A stretch of 64,000 nt of DNA from Candidatus Binatia bacterium (lineage in GTDB: Bacteria; Vulcanimicrobiota; Vulcanimicrobiia; Vulcanimicrobiales; Vulcanimicrobiaceae), in NCBI GenBank assembly GCA_035544215.1, contig DATKHY010000007.1:806001-870000 (forward strand), read 5' to 3'. Of this stretch, positions 35,340-42,818 are shown piece after piece. Both the position numbers and the translations under genes were made by a program. Within the stretch, counting starts at the first letter, position 1; every line of letters begins with the position of its first letter. The notes below the pieces were generated by a model. That model searched no databases and was not told where the DNA came from. It was given only the letters and a program-made list of their open reading frames with translations.

Positions 35340-35915
35340 ACGGCCTCCAAGGACAGACCGTCGTCGTTATCGGCGGCAGTTCCGGGATTGGAAAGGCTCG
35401 AGAGCGTCGCGCTCGAGCTGCAGGCGCGTCAAACGGCCGTCTTCGATGCGGCCGATTTAAGCCGGCTCGAGCAGTTTTTCAAAGACTTGCCCAGCGCCGT
35501 CGATCACGTCATGCTGACGGCCGGAGGGCCCGCGTACATGCCGTTGTCCTCGATGAACCTGGACGACGCTCGACGGCATCTCGATGAACGGTTGTCGGTA
35601 ATGCTCGGCATCGCGCTGTTTTCACGCGGGAAAATACGACCTGGTGGATCGCTGCTTTTCGCCGCAAATCTGGCCGTCGAGCTCGCCCCTACGCGCGTCA
35701 ACGTCATCGCACCGGGCTTCGTCGACACTCCGCTTTCAGCGACGCTGCTTGGCGACCAAATCGATGCGAGGCGCGAACAATTGCGTGAAACGCTGCCGAT
35801 CGGGCGCGTCGTGGGGGCGGCCGACGTCGCTGCGCTGGCCATCCAGGCGATGAGCAACGGCGCGATCACGGGCGCAACACTCGACGTCGACGGCGGCCAG
35901 CAGCTCGCACAATGA
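35336..35915 (+). pseudogene. Short-chain dehydrogenase broken by two deletions
   Basis: GTG overlaps the ABM gene stop. The frame begins V-V-V-I-G-G-S-S-G-I-G-K-A (NAD(P) motif), then the sequence jumps into the frame that reads E-R-L-E-S-V-A-L-E-L-Q; about 20 residues (helix and second strand) are missing and the frame shifts. The DNA at the join, GAAAGGCT, fits both sides, so the deletion fell at a short direct repeat. Further on, G-G-S-L-L-F-A-A is followed directly by N-L-A-V-E-L-A-P-T-R-V-N, which omits the segment with the catalytic Tyr and Lys. The end D-V-D-G-G is intact. It is not functional as a dehydrogenase. Confidence 0.8.
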
Positions 35916-35979
35916 GATTCCGAACTAGTTGAAAATAGCGGAAGGCTATGACGTCGTAAGCGCGTAGCCTGGCGTAGCG

Positions 35980-37509
35980 ATGGAACAGCGGTTTGCCGCC
36001 CCCGAAGTCCGTCCACTGCCGCAGACCGGCTGGCGCGGGATTGCGATCGGTACGGCGGCGGCGTTCATCATGGTCGTCGACGGTACGGCGGCAAATACCA
36101 TCAACGCCGGGCTGCCGTACTTGGAAGGCAGGTCGGCGGCGACTCCCGACGAGGCGTCGTGGATTCTCACCGCGTTTAACTCGGCCTATTACTCGACGAT
36201 ACTCTTTAGTCCGTGGCTTTACGCGCGCTTCGGCCGCAAGCCGCTCTTAATGACCGGACTGCTCGGCTTCGCCGCGATGTCGCTGCTCCTGGTTGCGGCA
36301 CGGCCCCTCGACCTGGTCGTTGTCTTGCGTTTCCTCCAGGGGCTCTGCCTCGGTTGCATCTTCGTTCCCGCCGCCGCACTGCTCTTCACCTCGTTGCCGC
36401 TGAGGCTGCTCCCGCTGGCGCCGCCGCTCTTTGCGGCGATCGTCCTCGGCTCGGCCACCATGGGGAGCTTCATCGGCGGCTACTTGAGCGAAAGCTACGG
36501 AGGTGCAGCCGTCTACGTTCCGGGCGCTATCGCCACGTTGGCGTGCGCGATACTCCTATACCGAGCGGCGCCAAGCGTCGACAAGCCGCAGCCGGAACTG
36601 CGTCCTGACATCACGGGGCTAGTTTTCGCGCTCGTGTGTTTCGGCGCGCTGCAGTACCTGGCAAACGAGGGAGAACGGCGCAATTGGTTCGACGACGGCA
36701 CGGTCACCGTCGCGCTCGGTCTGCTGGTTGTGGCTGCCTGTGCATTTGTGATTTGGGAGCTGTATTTCACCCAGACTCCGCTCATCAACTTGCGGCTGCT
36801 CGCCCAGAAGCGTAATCTTGCGGTCGGCGCCGTGATGAACCTGATTCTCGGCGTGGTAGGATATTCGGTGCTCAATTTCGTCGTGTATCTCGAGACGATC
36901 ACCTCTGCAACCGCCACGCTCGCCGGCGCAATGATTCTGCTGCGGCTTACGACCTACATCGTGGGAATCGTCGTGGCATTCGCGTTGGTGAGGCAACACA
37001 TCCTCAGCGTCCGCGCCGTGATCGTCATCGCCGCGCTAGGAAGCGCACTCGCCTTCTTGAGTTTCGCGGCGAATATGACACCGACGGCGGAGGCCGGAAA
37101 CTTCATTGTGATCTCGCTGCTCTTCGGTCTGTTCTTTTCCGCGCTCAATCAGCCCGTACCGGCCATCGTGCTCGGCACCCTTGGATTGAACGATCTCGCG
37201 GCAGGCCTGTCGTTGTACAAGCTGTCGGCCCCAATCGGCCTCTCGATCGGCACCGGCGTCTTTCAGACCCTGCTCGACCATCGCGCCGCGTCGCACGGCG
37301 CCGATCTGGCCGGCTTCGTCACGCCGGCGAACGTTCCGATCGCGCAGTACCTCTCCGGCGGTGGAAGCGTCGGTAGCTTGGCTTCGCTCGTCAGCGGTCA
37401 GGCTCAAACGCTCGCGTTTGACGACGTAATGCGTGCTTTCGCGGTCTGCGTGCTTCTCGCAATTCCTCTGATCTTCGTTGCCGATACCCGCCCCGCACCT
37501 GCCAAATGA
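35980..37509 (+). CDS. MFS transporter, DHA2 (EmrB/QacA-like) drug exporter
   Basis: 509 residues with about 14 hydrophobic helices, typical of DHA2 exporters. Conserved parts: D-G-T-A-A-N-T-I-N-A-G-L near helix 1, W-I-L-T-A-F-N-S-A-Y-Y and A-R-F-G-R-K-P-L-L-M-T-G (motif A) after helix 2, and R-F-L-Q-G-L-C-L-G in helix 4. Substrate unknown. Its stop overlaps the ATG of the universal stress gene (ATGA, 37506-37509). Confidence 0.9.
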   Translation: MEQRFAAPEVRPLPQTGWRGIAIGTAAAFIMVVDGTAANTINAGLPYLEGRSAATPDEASWILTAFNSAYYSTILFSPWLYARFGRKPLLMTGLLGFAAMSLLLVAARPLDLVVVLRFLQGLCLGCIFVPAAALLFTSLPLRLLPLAPPLFAAIVLGSATMGSFIGGYLSESYGGAAVYVPGAIATLACAILLYRAAPSVDKPQPELRPDITGLVFALVCFGALQYLANEGERRNWFDDGTVTVALGLLVVAACAFVIWELYFTQTPLINLRLLAQKRNLAVGAVMNLILGVVGYSVLNFVVYLETITSATATLAGAMILLRLTTYIVGIVVAFALVRQHILSVRAVIVIAALGSALAFLSFAANMTPTAEAGNFIVISLLFGLFFSALNQPVPAIVLGTLGLNDLAAGLSLYKLSAPIGLSIGTGVFQTLLDHRAASHGADLAGFVTPANVPIAQYLSGGGSVGSLASLVSGQAQTLAFDDVMRAFAVCVLLAIPLIFVADTRPAPAK

Positions 37510-38339
37510 CGTTCTTTAAGAGAGTTCTCGTCGCGGTCGACGATTCGACTCCCTCGCAATACGCGATTGACGCGAGCCTTAGAGTCGGACGCGCAGATGG
37601 TGCCGCGCTGGTCTTTGCGGTCGTTCTAGATCCTTGTCTGTTATCGGAAGACTGCAGCTTCGCTTCGATACGACAGCTCGCTGAAGAGACTGCCTCAAGG
37701 ATCCTACACGAAGCCTGCACTCGTGCCGAGCAGATCGGAATCGAAGCGACCTCGCAGGTGTTTTTTGACGATCCCGTTCACGGGATCATCGCTTTGGCGG
37801 CGTCCGGCGATACTGGGCTCATCGTTATGGGAACGCACACGCGTTCCGGTATCACTCGCGCGCTCAATCGCAGCATCGCGGAAGCGGTGCTCCGCCAAAC
37901 GACGACGCCGCTTTGCGTGGTTCGCAAACAGCCTGTCGGGGAACGACATCGCCACCTGCTGGTAGCGATCGCGAACGACGATCTATCGGCGTACACGATA
38001 GAGTACGCGACGCAGGCCGCCAAGTCGCTGGGGAGCCACCTGACGTTCTGCACCGTAGCAGCAACTCGTACGGACGAGACCGAGCAGTATTTGAGGTCCG
38101 CGCAGGAACATGCCGTCGAGGCCGGCGTGCAGGCCGACTGGATCGTTGTGCCGCGCCTGGGAGATCTTTCCGGGGACATACTTCAACAGGCGCAAGTGGG
38201 CGAATGCGATGCAATCGTAATGGCGAGCCACGCCCGGGACGGCCTTTCGCGCCTCATCGAGGGAAGCGTCGCTGAAACGGTTATCCGTTACAGCGATCTG
38301 CCGGTCGTCGTTCTCCGCGAGAGCCGGCGCTTGGCCTGA
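37506..38339 (+). CDS. Universal stress protein with two UspA domains
   Basis: 277 residues: two tandem Usp modules (about 1-140 and 145-277). Each ends with the nucleotide-binding pattern G-(x2)-R-S-G-(x9)-S: M-G-T-H-T-R-S-G-I-T-R-A and later M-A-S-H-A-R-D-G-L-S-R, with G-S-V-A-E-T-V. The second module has Asp in place of Ser in the R-S-G motif. Translationally coupled to the MFS exporter, so the two are made together, perhaps under stress from the exported compound. Confidence 0.9.
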   Translation: MTFFKRVLVAVDDSTPSQYAIDASLRVGRADGAALVFAVVLDPCLLSEDCSFASIRQLAEETASRILHEACTRAEQIGIEATSQVFFDDPVHGIIALAASGDTGLIVMGTHTRSGITRALNRSIAEAVLRQTTTPLCVVRKQPVGERHRHLLVAIANDDLSAYTIEYATQAAKSLGSHLTFCTVAATRTDETEQYLRSAQEHAVEAGVQADWIVVPRLGDLSGDILQQAQVGECDAIVMASHARDGLSRLIEGSVAETVIRYSDLPVVVLRESRRLA

Positions 38340-38400
38340 AGGCCGGTAAACGCCGCACTTCCTACGTCATCCGTTCGGCCAGTTCGGACGTTTAGAGAGC

Positions 38401-38589
38401 ATGAGACTTGATTTTACGGCGGCGCTGCTCGTAACGGTGCTGGCTTTCGTTGTCATCGCGTCGGCGCAATTCTTGAACGGTTTACCCAGCGCCGAACGCG
38501 GGTTGCTCTTATTCGAAAAGGCTTGCCCGATTCATAGCAATCGGCTGCCCCCACAGAGCGTCGGCCTCCTAGGCGGGGGGCGCGATTTA
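38401..38589 (+). pseudogene. Possible truncated small membrane protein
   Basis: An ATG preceded by AGAGAGC opens a frame with a convincing hydrophobic segment (residues 8-24) and then N-G-L-P-S-A-E-R-G-L-L-L-F. After about 60 codons it runs into the convergent SnoaL-like gene, where its continuation is a shadow. It may be the 5' part of a small membrane protein gene cut off when the neighbouring gene arrived, or chance. Confidence 0.28.
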
Positions 38590-39024
38590 CTCTTGAAGTC
38601 CGAGCTGTCTCATATACGTGGCGTTGTCCCAGAAGAGGTACTCTTCTACCATTACACCGCTGTCGTTCCAACGCCCAACCGTGCACATTGGAAGCCTGAA
38701 GGACTTGCCGGTCGGAGGTATTGTCTTGCCATTGCCGGCCAGAATCGGTTTGGTAAACGTACCTTCCATCACGCCGACGACGCACGTCCATTCGCCCGAA
38801 CCGAACTTCACCGGATGCTGCTTGATACGGGTGTCGGGCGCGTAGACGAACAGCGCTTTCAAGTCGTCGATGTGCTGTTTGATTCCCGTCGTTGAATGGC
38901 CGTCGGGCCAATGGACGATGATGTCTTGCGCATGACTCTTCGAAAGGTCGCCCCACGCCTGATCCGAGAAAACGCGAAAATCTAGGTCGTCGAACGTGCG
39001 AATGTGCTCTGCGACTGCGTCCAT
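38587..39024 (-). CDS. SnoaL-like ester cyclase
   Basis: 145 residues, ribosome site GGAGAGG 6 bases upstream of ATG. Marks: F-S-D-Q-A-W-G, D-I-I-V-H-W-P-D-G-H-S-T-T-G-I, and F-R-L-P-M-C-T-V-G-R-W with V-E-E-Y-L-F-W-D-N. These fit the ester cyclase branch of the NTF2 superfamily. Third SnoaL-like gene of the window, standing alone. The 150 bases upstream contain no gene. Confidence 0.82.
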   Translation of the reverse strand: MDAVAEHIRTFDDLDFRVFSDQAWGDLSKSHAQDIIVHWPDGHSTTGIKQHIDDLKALFVYAPDTRIKQHPVKFGSGEWTCVVGVMEGTFTKPILAGNGKTIPPTGKSFRLPMCTVGRWNDSGVMVEEYLFWDNATYMRQLGLQE

Positions 39025-39177
39025 GGTGTACCTCTCCGTTTCATTTTACCAACGTTCTTTCCGAGTAACAACACAGCCCCGTCCTCTAAAGTCTCGCCGA
39101 TCTCGAGACGAAGCCGCCTCCGCAAGGGGGCGCTCGAGTGGTGACACCAGGAACGATATGTGCTGCGATTGCACTAG

Positions 39178-39345
39178 TTCGTTTCGAAGAGGCCTCGTTT
39201 TTCCGATAAGGAGCATCGCGAAATCGAACACATTATCGAGAGTGAGGAAGAGCGCGGCGAGTCGCCCGAGGAGGCGGAACGAATCGGTTACGCGACGGTC
39301 AACAAACACCGCGGCGAGCAGCTCGATAAGGAGGAAGCAGAATGA
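39178..39345 (+). pseudogene. Small acidic-helix protein gene lacking a normal start codon
   Basis: The frame after a TAG at 39175 gives R-F-S-D-K-E-H-R-E-I-E-H-I-I-E-S-E-E-E-R-G and A-T-V-N-K-H-R-G-E-Q-L-D-K-E-E-A-E, then a TGA overlapping the ATG of the DUF6582-like gene (39342-39345). The E-S-E-x-E-R-G-x-S-P-E-E-A-x-x-I-(G/A)-x-A-T-V-N-K core is that of a widespread small stress-related family. No ATG, GTG or TTG lies in frame between the stop and the conserved core, so either the start region is mutated or an unusual codon is used. The overlap with the next gene argues it was real. Confidence 0.45.
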
Positions 39346-39620
39346 AGACTACTTGGGAACCGCACGAAAAGCATGGGAACCTTACTACACAGAGCGATTT
39401 ACCGGACAGCGTTTTTGCTTTTCCAAAGCAGCGCAAGGAGCCGCTGACCGACGCGTCTCACGTTCGCAACGCGGTAGCTCGCTTCGATCAAGTCATCGGC
39501 GTCTCCGATGAAGATCGCGCCCTTGCCTTCGCCAACATTAAAAAGGCAGCACAGTATTATGGCGTCGACGTCTCCGAAGCGTCATGGCAGGAACTAGGCG
39601 CTCATCCGCAGCCCCATTAG
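39342..39620 (+). CDS. DUF6582-like small protein
   Basis: 92 residues, with a strong AAGGAGG seven bases before ATG. The core D-S-V-F-A-F-P-K-Q-R-K-E-P-L-T-D, H-V-R-N-A-V-A-R-F-D-Q-V and A-F-A-N-I-K-K-A-A-Q-Y-Y-G-V is well known in bacteria (DUF6582), of unknown function and often near stress or DNA-end proteins. Convergent with the HAD gene, overlapping by four bases. Confidence 0.8.
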   Translation: MKTTWEPHEKHGNLTTQSDLPDSVFAFPKQRKEPLTDASHVRNAVARFDQVIGVSDEDRALAFANIKKAAQYYGVDVSEASWQELGAHPQPH

Positions 39621-40306
39621 GCGTCAGTCGCGGAGCCACCGCTCGAAGAACTTGATCTGAGCACCTCTCGAACAAGGGCGGCATTGAGGTCGTCGAGGTT
39701 GGCGACGACGCGCGACGCAAGCGATAGCGCCTCGGCTTCCGGCGGAAACGCGCGGTTCGGGATCGCGACGACCGCAATCCGCGCGGCGTACGCGGAGCGA
39801 ATACCGTTGGCCGAGTCTTCGACGGCGGCAGTTTGCGAGGGATCCGCGTCGAGCAGTTCGAGGGCGAGCAGGTAAACGTCCGGCTCCGGCTTCCCGCGCG
39901 GAACTTCGTCGGCCGATACAACGACCGCGAAGAGAGAGTCCCAGCCCGTCGCCGCCAGGACGGTCTGCGCAACCTCGACCGCCGCAGACGACGCCAGCCC
40001 GAGCGTAAACTCGCTCGCAAGCCGACGGAGCGCCGCGTCCGCGCCAGGGAGAACCGGCGGAGTCTTGAGCCGCCCGGCGACCGACTCGACGACGCGCTTG
40101 GCAATCTCAGACGGCGCCGGCGCCGCGCCGAGTTCGTCGTGCATGTAACGCGCCCACTCATCGGTTCGCATGCCGATCATCGCGGCCGCTGCGTCAGGTT
40201 TCCAGCGGCCGCCATTCGCAACCACGAACTCGTGCCGTACGTCGCGCCAAATCTGCTCGCTTTCGATCAGCGTTCCGTCGAGATCGAACACGACGCACTC
40301 CTTCAC
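39617..40306 (-). CDS. HAD-superfamily hydrolase (beta-phosphoglucomutase/phosphatase type)
   Basis: 229 residues. HAD motifs in order: V-F-D-L-D-G-T-L (motif I, D8 and D10), A-S-S-A (II), R-G-K-P-E-P-D (III, Lys) and V-E-D-S-A-N-G-I (IV). A four-helix cap sits between I and II, as in the sugar-phosphate mutase/phosphatase group. The ATG overlaps the stop of the small upstream gene by ATGA (40303-40306). Confidence 0.9.
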   Translation of the reverse strand: MKECVVFDLDGTLIESEQIWRDVRHEFVVANGGRWKPDAAAAMIGMRTDEWARYMHDELGAAPAPSEIAKRVVESVAGRLKTPPVLPGADAALRRLASEFTLGLASSAAVEVAQTVLAATGWDSLFAVVVSADEVPRGKPEPDVYLLALELLDADPSQTAAVEDSANGIRSAYAARIAVVAIPNRAFPPEAEALSLASRVVANLDDLNAALVREVLRSSSSSGGSATDA

Positions 40307-40554
40307 AAGGCTGCCAGCGCGCGCTCAACCTCGTCCGGATCAGGCAACGTCTTCCACTGGAAGAGCTCGGCGTTGTCTTCGATGACGCCGTCGACCGGAA
40401 GGGGGAGATCAACGGGAAACTCTGGATGGAGCTGTTGCAAGGCGTCGATGACTTGCAACTCGCCGACCCACAGCTGCGAGAGCTCCGTCCAACGGGCGGA
40501 AGTTCGGTCTCGACGGTACGCTTCCAGAGCCAGCCTGACGTCGTTGGGTATCAT
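40303..40554 (-). CDS. Small protein coupled to the HAD hydrolase
   Basis: 83 residues from ATG at 40554, with GGGAGAA upstream. The sequence I-P-N-D-V-R-L-A-L-E-A-Y-R-R-D-R-T and P-L-P-V-D-G-V-I-E-D-N has no family I recognise. It overlaps the HAD gene by ATGA and so is made with it. Divergent from the candidate selenoprotein gene across 110 bases. Confidence 0.65.
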   Translation of the reverse strand: MIPNDVRLALEAYRRDRTSARWTELSQLWVGELQVIDALQQLHPEFPVDLPLPVDGVIEDNAELFQWKTLPDPDEVERALAAL

Positions 40555-40664
40555 CGTTTTTCTCCCTTTAAGTGCGCTATCGGGGTAAACCATCGCGACT
40601 GCGGCGCGGATGCACCGGTGCGAAGAGTGTTCGGTCGCTTAGCCCGTGCTATGATGAGTCGATC

Positions 40665-41255
40665 ATGGAGCGCGTGATCAACATCTGGGCCGACGTTATT
40701 TGACCGTTTTGCTACCTCGGCTCAGTTTGGGCCGAAGAAGCGGCGCGAGAACTGGGCGCTAAGCTGCGTTGGCTTCCCTTCGAGATTCATCCGGACACGC
40801 CGCCCGAAGGAGCACCGAAGCCGATTCCGCCGCAGGAGTGGCCCCGAGCTCGCGCGAGGCTCGAGCGTCTGGCGCGAGAGGTCGGGCTTCCAATCGACCC
40901 GCCGCAACGTAACGTAAACTCGCGTTTCGCGCTAGAGACAGCCGAGCTCGTGCGAGCCACGAGGGGCGACGATGCTGCGGGCGTCTTTTATCACGACGCT
41001 TCGCGCGAGTTCTTCACCCAACACGCCGATGTCTCGAAACTCGAGGTCATCGCCCCGATCGCCGGACGCTTCGGCGTCTCGGCTTCAGAGGTCGGGGCTG
41101 CGTGGCGCGAGCGACGGTTCTCTCACGCCGTTGACGCCTCTATCCAAGAGGCCCACAAGGCCGGCGTCACCGGGGTCCCGGCCATAGGATGGCCGCATCG
41201 GCGCGCAATCGTCGGAATGATGCGACCCGAGGATCTCGTAGGATACCTGCGCTAG
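40665..41255 (+). CDS. DsbA/FrnE-family oxidoreductase with TGA at active-site Cys (candidate selenoprotein)
   Basis: Reading from ATG 40665 gives I-N-I-W-A-D-V-I, a TGA codon at 40701-40703, then P-F-C-Y-L-G-S and an intact frame to the stop at 41255 (196 codons counting the TGA). FrnE-like DsbA proteins have W-(S/A)-D-x-x-C-P-(W/F)-C-Y-x-G here, so the TGA sits exactly on the first redox Cys, giving U-P-F-C. Later marks are also intact: L-P-F-E-I-H-P-D-T-P, N-S-R-F-A-L-E-T-A-E and the cis-Pro T-G-V-P-A-I. A hairpin suited to a bacterial SECIS follows. A plain nonsense mutation of TGC/TGT is the alternative. Automated calling would report only a fragment from 40950. No SelA/B/C/D genes are in the window. 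Confidence 0.78.
40716..40737 (+). promoter_or_regulatory. SECIS-like hairpin downstream of the TGA
   Basis: CTCGGCTC (40716-40723) pairs with GGGCCGAAG (40729-40737) in an 8-bp stem with one G-U pair and one bulged A, closing a loop AGTTT. It begins 12 bases after the TGA; 20 bases separate TGA and loop. Known bacterial SECIS elements sit at about this distance and have a G in the first two loop positions, as here. Folding was done by eye. Confidence 0.5.
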
Positions 41256-41641
41256 GCATAACGCCGCGCCAGCGCCTCGATCTCGCCGAGCAATATCGCC
41301 GACAAATCAGCATCTTCCGTAGCAACGACTCGATCGGCGATCTCCTTATGCCGCTCCTTCAGGTATTCAACGAAGTAGCGCATCGCGCTGCTCTTGCCCG
41401 TCGCGTCGCCGAGGATGAGAATCGAGGCCGCATTTTTTAGCCGTGCCGCGACGCGCTCGTAGAACTCGTCGGCCTCGGGGGTACGCTGTCCCGAGTAGTC
41501 GGCTTCCTTTCGGTGCTCGAGGTGGCGACGAAACCCGTGCGGATCGAGCGGTTCGAGATGTCCGCCCTCAACGAGGCCGCCCGCCGTCGGCGCGGGATCG
41601 AAGAAACGGGCGCGGTGGTGGTCGAGGAGGAGCACCGTCAT
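41252..41641 (-). CDS. eRF1-domain-like/'translational machinery protein' homolog
   Basis: 129 residues from ATG at 41641. It starts V-L-L-L-D-H-H-R-A-R-F-F and has a His-rich middle (H-G-F-R-R-H-L-E-H-R) and the C-terminal unit E-F-Y-E-R-V-A-A-R-L-K-N-A-A-S-I-L-I-L-G-D-A-T-G-K, then L-A-R-R-Y. That unit is the same as in small proteins annotated as translational machinery protein or bacterial eRF1-like. Role unknown. Convergent with the candidate selenoprotein, overlapping its stop by four bases. The long frame upstream to 42112 is a shadow of the AKR gene. Confidence 0.65.
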   Translation of the reverse strand: MTVLLLDHHRARFFDPAPTAGGLVEGGHLEPLDPHGFRRHLEHRKEADYSGQRTPEADEFYERVAARLKNAASILILGDATGKSSAMRYFVEYLKERHKEIADRVVATEDADLSAILLGEIEALARRYA

Positions 41642-41688
41642 CCGAAGCTCATTCTTGAAGGCGTTCTGAGAACCCCGGGCGATGGGGA

Positions 41689-42711
41689 TCAGTTCTCGGG
41701 CGGAATGCGCGCGTCGTTTTCGATCAAACCCTCGGATCGAAGATCCGACCAAAATTCGGCCGGAATCCGCGTCTCGAGCGACGTGTAGTCCGCGAGCACT
41801 TGCTGAGGATCTGAGCAGCCGACGACCAGCGCCACGGCGACGTCCGGCGCGCTCGAGAACCGCAGTGCGGCGGTACGGAGGTCCACGCCGTACCGCGCCG
41901 CGACGGCGCGCAGGCGGTCGCGTTTCTCGATCGCCCAGGCGGGAATCTTGTAATTGTCCCTGCCGTAGTTGTAGCGCGCGCTCCCGCTGATGAAGCCCGC
42001 GTTGAGCGACGAACCGACGACGAACCTCATTCCGGAGTCGCGCGCCTTCGGAAAGACCTCGTGAAGCGCCCTCGCATGATCGATCAGCGAGTATTGTCGC
42101 GCCAAGAGGCACACGTTCGCGTCGGCGACATCCATGAGCTTAAGGATCGGTTCGGGCGAGTTGACGCCGAGTCCCCAGCCCTTGATGAGGCCCCCGTCGC
42201 GCATCTTGCTCAGCGCCGGAAACGCGCCTTTGCGCGCGATCTCGAACTGCTCTTCCCACGGTGCCGGCAGCCAAGGATTATCCGGTGAGAGATCGTGAAC
42301 GAAGACGACGTCGAGCGCGTCCACTCCAATGCGCTGCAGACTGTCTTCGACCGACCTCTTGACGCCGTCGGCAGTGTAATCGTAGCGGAGGTTGTTCGGC
42401 GACGACGTGAACGGAAAGTACTCTTTCGCGTTGTTGTCGCGCGACGCCGTGAGCAACTTGCCGACCTTCGAGGATAGGACGTACTCGCTGCGTGTCTGGT
42501 TATGCAGAAAGGTGCCCAGACGCCGCTCTGCCAGTCCGAGGCCGTACCACGGAGAGGTGTCGTAGTAGCGGACTCCGGCGTTCCACGCCGCCTCGATCGT
42601 AGCGTGCGCAACTTCGTCGGTGACATATGCGAACTCGTTGCCGAACGGCACGCCCCCGAGGCCGAACGTGCGCCGCTCGAAGATTTCAGACGCGTTCATG
42701 AAAGCGCTCAT
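41689..42711 (-). CDS. Aldo/keto reductase (L-fucose/galactose dehydrogenase-like)
   Basis: 340 residues. AKR tetrad: R-Y-Y-D-T-S-P-W-Y-G (Asp, Tyr), V-L-S-S-K-V-G (Lys) and V-V-F-V-H-D (His). Further marks L-G-L-A-E-R-R-L-G and G-W-G-L-G-V-N-S fit the D-threo-aldose/L-fucose dehydrogenase group. C-terminal cofactor site V-V-G-C-S-D-P-Q-Q-V. Divergent from the PQQ-type dehydrogenase. Confidence 0.88.
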   Translation of the reverse strand: MSAFMNASEIFERRTFGLGGVPFGNEFAYVTDEVAHATIEAAWNAGVRYYDTSPWYGLGLAERRLGTFLHNQTRSEYVLSSKVGKLLTASRDNNAKEYFPFTSSPNNLRYDYTADGVKRSVEDSLQRIGVDALDVVFVHDLSPDNPWLPAPWEEQFEIARKGAFPALSKMRDGGLIKGWGLGVNSPEPILKLMDVADANVCLLARQYSLIDHARALHEVFPKARDSGMRFVVGSSLNAGFISGSARYNYGRDNYKIPAWAIEKRDRLRAVAARYGVDLRTAALRFSSAPDVAVALVVGCSDPQQVLADYTSLETRIPAEFWSDLRSEGLIENDARIPPEN

Positions 42712-42818
42712 TCACCGGCGTCCGGACCGGAACCAAGTAAGGACCAGCCTCCGCGCGGCACAGAACGAAATGTGGGTAAGCTGACCTTACTCAATCCCGC
42801 AGCATCGAGGAGTCCGTG

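Noticed and set aside
38590-38895. Continuation of the 38401 frame as a 164-residue protein
   Set aside because: This part is the exact reverse of the SnoaL-like ester cyclase gene, which has a strong ribosome site and motifs.
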